Positions 1-9,898 of a stretch of 64,000 nucleotides of DNA are shown piece by piece. The position numbers and the translations under genes are program-made. Position 1 is the first letter of the stretch; every line of letters starts with the position of its first letter. Origin of the DNA: Blautia coccoides. Its GTDB lineage: Bacteria > Bacillota > Clostridia > Lachnospirales > Lachnospiraceae. The notes beneath the pieces are model-generated. The model was not told the origin of the DNA and searched no databases. It saw nothing but the letters and a program-made list of their open reading frames with translations. Where the stretch lies: assembly GCF_034355335.1 (NCBI RefSeq), contig NZ_CP136422.1, positions 2,452,501-2,516,500 of the forward strand. The letters are read 5' to 3'.

Positions 1-2116
<2,116 letters not shown>

Positions 2117-2264
2117 TGAGCACGAAAGTGCAAACGGCGGGTTTGAAAAAAAAGGTTTTTGTGTTTTGTATATGCGGTTTTGAAGGTACATTTCAGAAAA
2201 TTGATTTTTTTGAAAAAAACTCTTGAAAGAAAATCAGTTTTATGTATAATAGTAAATAGAATAT
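2117..2264. other. AT-rich spacer between 23S and tRNA-Trp, no 5S rRNA
   Basis: A spacer of about 150 bases with long A and T runs. It contains none of the conserved 5S rRNA text and is barely long enough to hold a 5S gene. The 5S copy of this operon must lie upstream of the window or elsewhere. Confidence 0.7.
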
Positions 2265-2335
2265 AGGGGATTAGTTCAATGGTAGAGCACCGGTCTCCAA
2301 AACCGTCGATGGGGGTTCGAATCCCTCATCCCCTG
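2265..2335 (+). tRNA. tRNA-Trp (anticodon CCA)
   Basis: Cloverleaf read by eye. The acceptor stem AGGGGAT (2265-2271) pairs perfectly with ATCCCCT (2328-2334), with discriminator G2335. The D arm contains TAGTTCAATGGTAGAGC, the anticodon loop reads CTCCAAA with anticodon CCA, and the T arm carries GGTTCGAATCC. The CCA tail is not encoded. It lies at the end of the rRNA operon and is probably cotranscribed with it. Confidence 0.96.
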
Positions 2336-2337
2336 TT

Positions 2338-2366
2338 AAAAAGCCTTATAAATAGGGCTTTTTTGT
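2338..2366 (+). terminator. Rho-independent terminator of the rRNA/tRNA operon
   Basis: AAAAAGCC (2338-2345) pairs with GGCTTTTT (2356-2363) across a short AT loop and is followed by T residues, directly after the tRNA. Confidence 0.8.
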
Positions 2367-2415
2367 GTATAAGAGAAAAAGCTATCGGAACAAATAGGAT
2401 AGTAGACAAAAGGGT

Positions 2416-3102
2416 TCAATACCTAATTCTATCCATATCTGTCGGAATCCCATTCGTTACAGTTTCCCACCTGCCATTTCTAAACACATCATACTGCTTA
2501 AACGCGCAGGGAATTCCCTGTGCTGAATGCATATCTCTGCGATCCATCAGCTGAAAGTGCAAATGAGGAAAGAAAGAATTTCCGGAATGTCCAATATTAC
2601 CCACAACATCTCCCTTTTTAACCATTTGACCTGCCTTAACCTTGATGGAACCGCATTGAAGATGGGCAAAGGAGGCATAGACATGTTCATTATATTTTAT
2701 GATAATATAGTTACCGGCTATGGACTGTATGTCATCCTTCTGAGAATTATAAAAATGTGTACTTCTGACAGCAACAAACATATCTGAAATAAAATGTGCC
2801 CTGGTTCTCTCTTTATAATTGTCCTTTGCTTCAACAACTGTTCCATCACAGGGAGCGTAGACATTTTTTCCCCAACAATAACATTTTTGCAGGGGAACTC
2901 CGAAGATTAAATATATAAGCCAATGGGTTTGATAATTTGGATGACCCTTACGTTTCCAATCTACCTGTAAGAAATCATAGGCATATCGTGTTCCAAAACG
3001 GTTTGTGCCATGGCTGGGAATCCTGGTTCCAGGGGTATTGGGAGAGAACCATTCACCCTTTAGAGGGAAGTCGATGATTATAGGTTTATTTTCTTCATAC
3101 AT
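2416..3102 (-). CDS. M23 family metallopeptidase (peptidoglycan endopeptidase-like)
   Basis: A 228-residue protein with M23/LytM zinc-peptidase features: a HxxxxRxGxxYAYD-like segment (SHGTNRFGTRYAYDF, about residues 35-50), a Y/CDGTVVEA strand, and the HxH motif in FFPHLHFQ near residue 180. The family cleaves peptidoglycan cross-bridges, but no signal peptide or membrane anchor is visible, so its location and substrate are open. The ATG at 3102 is chosen over an upstream TTG because GGAGGT sits five bases before it. It lies 24 bases downstream of the TetR gene, so the two should be cotranscribed. Confidence 0.85.
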   Translation of the reverse strand: MYEENKPIIIDFPLKGEWFSPNTPGTRIPSHGTNRFGTRYAYDFLQVDWKRKGHPNYQTHWLIYLIFGVPLQKCYCWGKNVYAPCDGTVVEAKDNYKERTRAHFISDMFVAVRSTHFYNSQKDDIQSIAGNYIIIKYNEHVYASFAHLQCGSIKVKAGQMVKKGDVVGNIGHSGNSFFPHLHFQLMDRRDMHSAQGIPCAFKQYDVFRNGRWETVTNGIPTDMDRIRY

Positions 3103-3126
3103 TTTGCACCTCCGCAAATTAAGGGG

Positions 3127-3762
3127 TTACGCATCATCTGATCTATAGAATATCTTGCGCAATTCTGCAAAGTAATTATTCAATTTAAGTGTGACAGCGC
3201 CATAGTCAATATGAGAAATCTCATTATTTCTTACCTCTTCTAAAAGTTCATCTGCGAAACCAACATTGGACCAGTAAATAAATTGCTTGCATGTATTTAT
3301 ATCTAAACCTTTTCTGAATCTGTGCTCATCTATATTGTCAAATAACTTGGGATAGCAGTTTGCATGTGCCTGTTTTCCTCTGTCATCCAGCTTCTTATTT
3401 ACCTCTTCAGAATTAGTATTGCGTGAGAGCTTGTGAAACTCTAATATCCAGGGATATTCTTCTGTTAATTTCAGTTGTAGAAGATATGAACACTGCAGTT
3501 TGGTGAAAATATCACTCTCATCAAAATTCATTTGCTCAAAATATTCCCTTTTTATCAAATCGGAAAAATAATCATATACCATGAAAAAGAGTTCCTGTTT
3601 ACTGCTGACATAGTGAAACATGAGTGGTTTTGAAATTCCGGCTTCTTTGGCGATAATGTTCGTCGAAGCTTTGTCATACCCCTGTGAGGAGAATTCTTTT
3701 AATGCTGCATTTAGAATGACGTCCCTTTTTTGAGGATCCAGATCTAATAGTTTTACGGACAT
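3127..3762 (-). CDS. TetR/AcrR family transcriptional regulator
   Basis: A 211-residue protein. The N-terminal DNA-binding domain (about residues 10-55) has the TetR pattern: ILNAALKEFSSQGYDKAST, then IAKEAGISKPLMFHYVSSKQ as the helix-turn-helix. The rest is an all-helical ligand domain with no recognisable specificity. A clear AAAGGAGATAG ribosome binding site precedes the ATG. Its promoter region contains two 11-bp palindromes that fit self-repression, and the only downstream partner is the M23 peptidase. The effector is unknown. Confidence 0.92.
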   Translation of the reverse strand: MSVKLLDLDPQKRDVILNAALKEFSSQGYDKASTNIIAKEAGISKPLMFHYVSSKQELFFMVYDYFSDLIKREYFEQMNFDESDIFTKLQCSYLLQLKLTEEYPWILEFHKLSRNTNSEEVNKKLDDRGKQAHANCYPKLFDNIDEHRFRKGLDINTCKQFIYWSNVGFADELLEEVRNNEISHIDYGAVTLKLNNYFAELRKIFYRSDDA

Positions 3763-3791
3763 TGCTATCTCCTTTATATTGACAGATATTT

Positions 3792-3839
3792 ACCTATTAG
3801 GTTAATTCATATTATAACCTGATTTACCTATAAGGTCAA
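3792..3839 (-). promoter_or_regulatory. Promoter with two TetR-type operators
   Basis: On the minus strand TTGACC (3839-3834) and TATAAT (3816-3811) are 17 bases apart. ACCTATTAGGT (3792-3802) is a perfect 11-bp palindrome, and ACCTATAAGGT (3826-3836) is a near-copy overlapping the -35 box. A further AGGTTA/TAACCT inverted repeat spans the -10. A repressor bound here would block polymerase; that the downstream TetR protein is the binder is inference. Confidence 0.75.
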
Positions 3840-3844
3840 TGCAT

Positions 3845-4073
3845 AAAAGGGTTAATAGCTGAAAAGAACAATGTTTAAAAGAGTAATATCTAAAAGACCA
3901 ATATTAAAAAGAGTGATATCTAAAAGAGTGATATCTAAAAGAGTGATATCTAAAAGAGTGATATCTAAAAGAGTGATATCTAAAAGAGTAATATCTAAAA
4001 GGAGAATATCTATAAAGAAAATATCTATAAGGAGAATACCTATAAGGACCAGTATCTAAAAAGATTAATATTT
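3845..4073. repeat. 15-bp AT-rich tandem repeat array
   Basis: About 14 head-to-tail units of 15-16 bp. Five consecutive units (3907-3981) are identical, AAAAGAGTGATATCT; units toward both ends are diverged. The right-hand units drift toward ATAAGGAGAATACCT, so that ACCTATAAGG (4038-4047) matches ten of eleven bases of the operator at 3826-3836. Because 15 is a multiple of three, the array gives an open frame of repeated KRVIS, which is not credible as a gene. Confidence 0.93.
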
Positions 4074-4230
4074 AAAAATAAAAAATATAAAAAATTAGTA
4101 TATAAAATGGTGAATATATAGGCTGCAATATAGCATGAAAAAGAATAATATACTTATACCATTTAATGTTTATATTTATTATGAAACCGTTCATTATAGC
4201 CAATTACTCAAGTATCCGCTATCTTTTTAG

Positions 4231-4259
4231 TTGTTTGCTACAGATAAAAAATGTATAAT
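4231..4259 (+). promoter_or_regulatory. Putative promoter for the two-gene unit at 4303
   Basis: TTGTTT (4231-4236), a 17-base spacer and a perfect TATAAT (4254-4259), 43 bases before the start codon. The AT-rich bases 4074-4230 show no gene or other signal. Confidence 0.6.
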
Positions 4260-4302
4260 ATGCTTAAGCTTATAAACCGGTATCATAAAAAGGAGTTCAC
4301 AT

Positions 4303-4617
4303 ATGTTTGGTTTAACCAGAGCAGAAAAGCTCAGAAAGAATTTAGATAAAAATGGGATAAATACAGTAGGTGAGGTCACCCATATTGGTGATACACCTGC
4401 TGATCAGTTCTTTTTTGCACAATTTGGAGAACAATGGGAAAAGAAGCCCCCTGCGATAACTGTAAAATTTAAGACCCTGCAGGGAGATGTCGCCAAGATT
4501 CAGTGCCGGATCGCGGATGATATCTATCAAGTGGGGGAACAGGTTAATATAAGATATATAAAAACAGAAAATGGATACTTTGGATACATTTTGAGAAAAG
4601 AGGAGAGCAGCCTATGA
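4303..4617 (+). CDS. Hypothetical protein, 104 residues
   Basis: No family recognised. AAGGAG lies eight bases before the ATG. The protein looks soluble, with an N-terminal helix (FGLTRAEKLRKNL) followed by beta-rich sequence ending VNIRYIKTENGYFGYILRKEE, which suggests a small barrel or sandwich fold. Its stop overlaps the start of the next gene as ATGA, so the two are translationally coupled. The function is unknown. Confidence 0.75.
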   Translation: MFGLTRAEKLRKNLDKNGINTVGEVTHIGDTPADQFFFAQFGEQWEKKPPAITVKFKTLQGDVAKIQCRIADDIYQVGEQVNIRYIKTENGYFGYILRKEESSL

Positions 4618-4847
4618 AGAAATATGAATATAAGTTTATTGAAATACCAGTGGTTCCGGAAAAAACGGAAAGGATGGGGGCAGTGAAGAAGGGGCTGCTG
4701 CCGGTTCCCTTTGAAGCCTGTAAGGAGGCAATTACAGCGGAAGCTGCCAATGGCTGGCGTTTAAAGCAGATATTGGAACCGAGAATGAGTGTATATGGTG
4801 CGAATGCCTATCAGGTGATCCTTGAGAGAGAAATAGAGTCACGTTGA
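4614..4847 (+). CDS. DUF4177-like small protein
   Basis: A 77-residue protein that opens MKKYEYKFIEIPV and later has the segment ANGWRLKQILEP and YQVILERE. This is the pattern of DUF4177 proteins: a YEYK strand, then NGWEL/WRL, then a closing strand. The fold is small alpha/beta and the biochemical role is unknown. It starts inside the stop codon of the preceding gene and is followed by a strong hairpin terminator. Confidence 0.75.
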   Translation: MKKYEYKFIEIPVVPEKTERMGAVKKGLLPVPFEACKEAITAEAANGWRLKQILEPRMSVYGANAYQVILEREIESR

Positions 4848-4858
4848 TCCTATCTAAA

Positions 4859-4917
4859 CATAAGTCAGTCCCCCGGCTTGTTCACATCTAAACAGCCGGG
4901 GGACTGACTTATGTTTT
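4859..4917. terminator. Strong hairpin terminator between convergent genes
   Basis: A perfect 19-bp inverted repeat: 4859-4877 pairs with 4895-4913 around a 17-base loop and is followed by TTTT. It ends three bases before the stop codon of the convergent gene, so it probably serves the plus-strand unit and may also act on the minus strand. Confidence 0.85.
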
Positions 4918-5137
4918 ATTGGTTGCTTAAACCAGCCAGAACTTCATCCAGTGATTTGCCAGATTCCATTACTGCTCTATATAAAGCCTCTTTTTTGTCT
5001 TCAGTGATTTTTTGTTCGATTTCTTTTTTTCTGCGGCGTAATTCTTTTAATTTCTCTTCATATGTGGCGATTTCCCCGATAACTGCCTGCAGTTGTTCAT
5101 CCAGTGTCCTCGTCTCTTTTTTGCGTCCTCTCGCCAT
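4916..5137 (-). CDS. Small basic coiled-coil protein
   Basis: A 73-residue protein beginning MARGRKKETRTLDEQLQ. After the basic N-terminus, residues 13-50 form a continuous charged heptad-like helix (EEKLKELRRRKKEIEQK), and a short helix SGKSLDEVLAGL ends the protein. The ATG at 5137 has AGGAGG eight bases upstream, so the longer reading from 5158 is not preferred. The basic head plus coiled coil would suit a nucleic acid or scaffold protein, but no family is recognised. Confidence 0.7.
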   Translation of the reverse strand: MARGRKKETRTLDEQLQAVIGEIATYEEKLKELRRRKKEIEQKITEDKKEALYRAVMESGKSLDEVLAGLSNQ

Positions 5138-5473
5138 GATGTGATCCTCCTCATACATAAAATAATTTCAATAAACAGTATAACATTTAAAACTGGGAAT
5201 TTCCACTATTTTGTATCATATTTACATCATATATCCGGTCATATTTCTGCCATGGCGCTGCTATTTATGGCCCTGTAAAAACACATCTCAACCAACAGCA
5301 GTACGCAGTTTAGTCATTTAAAGAAGTTTTGTCCTTTAAAATTGAAAAATGTAATGGATTTTATTGTAGTACGGACGTATTAAGGCTTTTACTGCATAAT
5401 CCCTCATTACTTTCCGGAGTTTTTTGTGTATTATTTCCGAAAATCATGAAAAATTATTTGCAATTACTGCCAA
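5138..5473. other. Intergenic region, no gene seen
   Basis: About 340 AT-rich bases between divergent genes. A TGTTATACT extended -10 element on the minus strand near 5180 could serve the coiled-coil gene. No coding signal, tRNA or recognisable riboswitch is seen. Confidence 0.5.
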
Positions 5474-5502
5474 TTGACTTTAATTAAGCAGAGTGGTATC
5501 CT
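5474..5502 (+). promoter_or_regulatory. Putative promoter for the YfcC-M20 operon
   Basis: TTGACT (5474-5479), a 17-base spacer, and TATCCT (5497-5502). A CGTGCT/AGCACG inverted repeat in the 5' leader (about 5527-5560) precedes the ribosome binding site and could be a small regulatory hairpin. Confidence 0.6.
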
Positions 5503-5580
5503 AAGATAAAAGAACAGTTCTATAAGCGTGCTAAAAATAATTAACGGTTTACAGCACGAAAGTAAAAGGAGGATTTTTCA

Positions 5581-6978
5581 ATGAAAAAAGAGCGGAAATT
5601 TAAATTTTCCATGCCCCATGCTTATGTGATCATGATGACAATGGTTCTTATCAGCGCCATCCTGACCTGGGTTTTACCGGCAGGGCAGTTTGACCGGGCG
5701 GTGGATCCGGCACTGGGAAGAGAATTGGTGGTAGCAGGAAGTTATCATACTGTGGATGCCAATCCCATAGGCCCCTGGGCTTTTTGTATGAGTATCTTTC
5801 AGGGATTTGTAAATGCAGCGGATATTATATTTTTCCTGCTTTTTGCCTGTGGTTACGTTACTCTGCTTATGAGTACAGGAACCCTGAATGCTTTGGTAGG
5901 CTCTATACTGAGAAAGATCAAGGACAAAGATTATTTTCTGATTCCCATATTTTTTACACTCTTTGCTCTTGGGGGAACTACGTTTGGAATGAATGAGGAG
6001 GCCTGGGGGTTGATCCCGGCATTTGTTGCCATTGCGATTACACTGGGATATGACAGGATAGTAGGGTCTTCTATCGTTATTCTGGGAACAGGCGTTGGCT
6101 TTGCAGCAGCGGTACTCAATCCCTTTACGGTTGGCCTGGGCAGCAGTATTGCAGGTATCCCAAGTGTCGGAGGGAAAATTACCACATTCCGAATCGTGGC
6201 ATTTGTCTGTTTTGTGGCTGTAACAGTGATCTACATAATGCACTATGCAAAAAAAATAAAAAAAGACCCCACAAAGAGTTATCTCTACGGTGTACCGGAA
6301 CCTACAGTCACTGCCAGCCGTGATGAGGTTATGCAGATGCCTTTTACAGGCAGGCAGAAACTTACTTTAGTGGGATTTGGAATTATTATCATGACGATTG
6401 CAGTGGGGGTTGCAAAGTTTGGGTTTTATCTGCAGCAGCTCGCAGCAGTATTTTTTATCGGAATGGTGGTAACAGGACTTATCAATAAAATGGGGCCGAG
6501 TAAAATTGCAGATTCTTTTGTGGAATCCTCCAAATCCATGGTATTTACTGTTCTTATGATCGGGTTTGCACGTTCTATTGAGGTGGTGATGAGCTCCGGC
6601 AATATTATTGACACAGCAGTTTTATATTTATCCAATATTGTAAAAGGATTTCCCTCCGGGCTTTCTGCATTTGCCATGCTGCTGGCACAGAACCTGATCA
6701 ACTTCTTTATTCCTTCGGGAACCGGGCAGGCTGTAGTGACAGTGCCCATTATGGCGCCTCTTGCTGATGTAGTCGGACTGAGCCGTGAAATCGCCATTAT
6801 AGCTTACCAGTTTGGTGACGGATTTTCTAAAATGTTCTGGCCTACAGGATGTGCCATGATGTGTGGTGTCATGGGGATTGGCATGAATAAGTGGTATAAA
6901 TTTATCTGGAAATTATTTTTAATGTGGATCGCACTGGAGGTCATTCTGATCATGGGAGCAGTAATGGTAGGTATATAA
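5581..6978 (+). CDS. YfcC family membrane transporter
   Basis: A 465-residue polytopic membrane protein with about 11-12 hydrophobic segments. The opening, PHAYVIMMTMVLISAILTWV followed by LPAGQFDR, and the internal GGTTFGMNEEAWG and FFIPSGTGQAVVTVP motifs are typical of the YfcC/DcuC-like carriers. These are thought to move carboxylates, amino acids or small peptides by ion coupling. The M20 hydrolase 14 bases downstream suggests it imports an amide- or peptide-linked substrate that the enzyme cleaves. An AAAGGAGG site precedes the ATG. Confidence 0.88.
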   Translation: MKKERKFKFSMPHAYVIMMTMVLISAILTWVLPAGQFDRAVDPALGRELVVAGSYHTVDANPIGPWAFCMSIFQGFVNAADIIFFLLFACGYVTLLMSTGTLNALVGSILRKIKDKDYFLIPIFFTLFALGGTTFGMNEEAWGLIPAFVAIAITLGYDRIVGSSIVILGTGVGFAAAVLNPFTVGLGSSIAGIPSVGGKITTFRIVAFVCFVAVTVIYIMHYAKKIKKDPTKSYLYGVPEPTVTASRDEVMQMPFTGRQKLTLVGFGIIIMTIAVGVAKFGFYLQQLAAVFFIGMVVTGLINKMGPSKIADSFVESSKSMVFTVLMIGFARSIEVVMSSGNIIDTAVLYLSNIVKGFPSGLSAFAMLLAQNLINFFIPSGTGQAVVTVPIMAPLADVVGLSREIAIIAYQFGDGFSKMFWPTGCAMMCGVMGIGMNKWYKFIWKLFLMWIALEVILIMGAVMVGI

Positions 6979-6991
6979 GGAGAGACGTAAA

Positions 6992-8419
6992 ATGATAGAG
7001 GAAAAAGTAAGATTATGCAAAAGGATAGAGGAGAAGGAAGAAGCTTACTCTGATATCAGCCGGAAAATATGGGAATATGCAGAACTGGGATTTCACGAAT
7101 ACCAATCAGCAAAACTGCTGCAGAATACCCTGGAAGCAGAAGGGTTTCAGGTGGAGACAGGACTGGCGGGAATTCCAACAGCTTTTAAGGGAACCTTTGG
7201 CGCCGGGAGACCGGTGGTTGCCTTTTTGGGGGAATTCGATGCTCTTCCGGGACTTAGCCAGAAGCCAGGGATTGACATACAGGAAAAAAGAGAAGGAACA
7301 GACTGCGGCCACGGATGCGGCCATAATCTGCTGGGTACCGGTTCTCTTGCAGCCGCAGTGGCAGTTAAGGATTATCTGAAGGAGAGAGAAGGGACAGGAA
7401 CGGTGATCTACTTTGGATGTCCGGGGGAAGAGAAAGGCTCCGGCAAAACCTTTATGGCACGGGAGGGCTGTTTTGAAGGGCTTGACGCCGTGTTCTGCTG
7501 GCACCCCTGGGATGTGAACGGGCTTTTTTCATCCAGTTCACTGGCAGATATCTGCGCCACCTTCATTTTCCACGGCAAAGCGTCCCATGCCTCTGCGTCT
7601 CCCCATCTGGGCAGAAGTGCCCTGGACGCAGTGGAGCTTATGAATGTAGGGTGTAATTTCCTGAGGGAACACGTGATCCCGGAGGCGAGGATCCATTACG
7701 CCATCACCAACGCAGGAGGAAATGCCGCAAATGTTGTGCAGGAGACAGCAGCCGTGTACTATGAAGCCAGGGCGCCCCGGCTTTGTCAGTCTTATGAAAT
7801 ATTTGAAAGGATCAGCGAAGTGGCACGTGGAGCGTCTATCATGACAGGGACGTCTTTCGAGATAGTGCGTGGAGACGGATTCAGCGATTATATTCCCAAT
7901 AAGGTTTTGGGAGAAGTTCTGATGAAGAATTTTCAGGAGGCCGGTGCTCCGGATTTTGACAGTGAAGATCATGAGCTGGCAAAAAATATACAGAATACAT
8001 TTTCGGATCAGATCATGCGGGAGGCAGCCGCAGCGGTGGAAAGCCAGCATGGTGAAAATGCAGCAGCAGCAATGGAGAAGAAAGTGCTGGCAGATGTGGT
8101 CTTCCCCATAAACCCATTGAAAACCCTTATGCCGGGAAGTACAGACGTGGGGGACGTGAGTTATCAGGCGCCCACAGGACAGATTCTGACGGCCTGCAAG
8201 GCATTCGGAACACCGGGGCATTCCTGGCAGGAGGTCAGTCAGTCAGGCTCCAGTATAGGCAGAAAAGGAATGATAACAGCAGCAAAGGTCATGGGAATGG
8301 CGGCTGTCGATGTTTTTCAGGATCCGCAGATTATCAAGGATGCAAAAAAGGAATTTACCGCAGCGGTGAAGGACGGCTATCAATGCCCGATTCCGGATGA
8401 GATTAAACCAGATATATAA
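6992..8419 (+). CDS. M20 family metallopeptidase, AbgB-like amidohydrolase
   Basis: A 475-residue M20 zinc amidohydrolase. Metal-site motifs are clear: GEFDALPGL (about 80-88), CGHGCGHN (105-112), CPGEEKGSG (about 147-155), and HASASPHLGRSALDAVEL where the lid domain begins. The closest remembered relatives are AbgB-type p-aminobenzoyl-glutamate hydrolases and other aminoacylases; the real substrate cannot be read from sequence. It is cotranscribed with the upstream YfcC carrier. A paralog with the same motifs lies at 39511-40923. Confidence 0.9.
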   Translation: MIEEKVRLCKRIEEKEEAYSDISRKIWEYAELGFHEYQSAKLLQNTLEAEGFQVETGLAGIPTAFKGTFGAGRPVVAFLGEFDALPGLSQKPGIDIQEKREGTDCGHGCGHNLLGTGSLAAAVAVKDYLKEREGTGTVIYFGCPGEEKGSGKTFMAREGCFEGLDAVFCWHPWDVNGLFSSSSLADICATFIFHGKASHASASPHLGRSALDAVELMNVGCNFLREHVIPEARIHYAITNAGGNAANVVQETAAVYYEARAPRLCQSYEIFERISEVARGASIMTGTSFEIVRGDGFSDYIPNKVLGEVLMKNFQEAGAPDFDSEDHELAKNIQNTFSDQIMREAAAAVESQHGENAAAAMEKKVLADVVFPINPLKTLMPGSTDVGDVSYQAPTGQILTACKAFGTPGHSWQEVSQSGSSIGRKGMITAAKVMGMAAVDVFQDPQIIKDAKKEFTAAVKDGYQCPIPDEIKPDI

Positions 8420-8468
8420 ACAGAAAAACAGCCTTTTCGGAAAAAACCGAAATGGCTGTTTTTCTGTT
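8419..8468. terminator. Two-tier hairpin terminator
   Basis: A 15-bp perfect stem (8419-8433 with 8454-8468) encloses a second stem TTTCGG/CCGAAA. It contains A and T runs on its flanks, so it may work in both directions between the convergent M20 and regulator genes. Confidence 0.85.
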
Positions 8469-8522
8469 CTGACAAAGAGAATTGTGTTCTGGCAAAGGAA
8501 TTATGTTCTGACAAAAGAAAGC
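8467..8522. repeat. Three short direct repeats
   Basis: Three imperfect copies of TTCTGACAAAGGAATTATG-like sequence, about 18-20 bases each, run between the terminator and the convergent stop codon. There is no known function; it looks like local slippage duplication. Confidence 0.6.
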
Positions 8523-8524
8523 GT

Positions 8525-9862
8525 TTAGTATCTCAGATTGATCTGATAAACGTTAATGGGCCGTCCTTTATTTCCGGAACGCTTCATGCCGACAATCTCT
8601 GCATAACCGTCCTTCTGCAGTGCAGCTAAAAATTTGTTGGCAGCTCTGGCGGAGATGTTCAGGTGATGCATCAGTTCCTGAGAAGTGAGCTTGTTGGTGC
8701 CTTCCTGTTTCATGACCCGGATGATCCGCACAATGGTCTCTGAGGAGAGGCTTACCTTATCCGCAATGTTGCTGATATAATCTCCGGATACTGTCATTCC
8801 CGCAGGTACCAGGCCAATCTGCAGCACAGTGAGCTGGTCGTTCTCATCGATCAGGTAACTGCCGTCCTCCTGCAAGCTGCCGTTTCTGGAATAATGGCTG
8901 GCATCAATGGCATTTACCCTGGCTTGATAAAAAGTATGACCAATACCATATCCCACGGAACCTTTAAATGAGAGCAGATCGTGAAGCTGATCCAGGATCT
9001 GGCACTTCTGAAAATCCCCGGTTATCTCTTTTATGATGCTGTAATCACCATACAGTTCAAAATCCCGATACGTATTCTTAATGACAAGGCGGTTCAGATA
9101 CTTCTGGTTCAGTTCCATGATCATCTTATTGATCTCTAGGCGCGTCTTTTCATAAGACATCTCATCCTGTACAGGCATATTTTCCATATTAATGTGTATG
9201 ACAGCAGGCAGATGGCTTTTCATATTTTTAATGGATATGCTTTTTTTCATGCTTTTAAGAATATCACTGATCATATTCTCATCAGGATAGACATAAATGC
9301 AGGGGATAGAAGTGTCCCGCATATTTTCCACAACGCTGTAGAAATAGGTGATGATCATATCCAGCTTGTTCTGTTTTGCCAGTTCCCTGTATTTTACGGA
9401 GAGAGCAGCTTCCCTTTCATCCAGGTTCACGGTGGAAGAGAAGTCTATCCACTCCTCTTCAAATTCACGGATCCGCTGGGCAAACTGATTGTTGAGCAGA
9501 AGCTCTTTCAAGGTGTGCCCGTCCTGGAGAAAATCCATTCCGATTCGGGAAAGCTTCAGATGTTCATCCAGTACGATCTGTTGGAGAAGAAGACAATAGG
9601 TGTTCTCCACGCTGATATGGAAATAATCTACGACAGCGCCGGCTGCCTGTTCACCAAGGGAATATATGGCTTTCATGGGGGCAATACCGCTGACAAGAAA
9701 CCCTTCAAAATCGTTTTTGATCTTCAGGAAAATACTTTTAAGCTCCTCAAAAGTATCATAAGTAAAATATTCGATGGAGACATCTTCGCAGATCCCGGGA
9801 AGATGATTACCATAATGTTGGTAGTAGTGCTGTTTCAGCAGCAGCGCGATTCGGTATCCCAT
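8525..9862 (-). CDS. Transcriptional regulator with C-terminal winged helix
   Basis: A 445-residue soluble protein. The C-terminal ~60 residues form a winged helix-turn-helix (KLTSQELMHHLNISARAANK, then a GNKGRP wing). The preceding ~380 residues are mixed alpha/beta with no family I can name; the first ~200 could be a ligand-sensing module. It converges on the YfcC-M20 operon, and such large regulators often sit beside the transporter-hydrolase genes they control, so regulation of that operon is a reasonable inference. AGGGG precedes the ATG. Confidence 0.7.
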   Translation of the reverse strand: MGYRIALLLKQHYYQHYGNHLPGICEDVSIEYFTYDTFEELKSIFLKIKNDFEGFLVSGIAPMKAIYSLGEQAAGAVVDYFHISVENTYCLLLQQIVLDEHLKLSRIGMDFLQDGHTLKELLLNNQFAQRIREFEEEWIDFSSTVNLDEREAALSVKYRELAKQNKLDMIITYFYSVVENMRDTSIPCIYVYPDENMISDILKSMKKSISIKNMKSHLPAVIHINMENMPVQDEMSYEKTRLEINKMIMELNQKYLNRLVIKNTYRDFELYGDYSIIKEITGDFQKCQILDQLHDLLSFKGSVGYGIGHTFYQARVNAIDASHYSRNGSLQEDGSYLIDENDQLTVLQIGLVPAGMTVSGDYISNIADKVSLSSETIVRIIRVMKQEGTNKLTSQELMHHLNISARAANKFLAALQKDGYAEIVGMKRSGNKGRPINVYQINLRY

Positions 9863-9898
9863 AAGTTTTCCCCTTTTATTCGTGACAATAGCTGTTTA

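Noticed and set aside
3871..4059. Open frame of repeated KRVIS residues over the tandem array
   Set aside because: It exists only because the 15-bp unit is a multiple of three and lacks stops. There is no ribosome binding site and the flanking units are non-coding and degenerate.
5674..6243. A 189-codon minus-strand frame inside the YfcC gene
   Set aside because: It is rich in Cys, His and Lys without family likeness and lies wholly antisense to a well-supported transporter gene.
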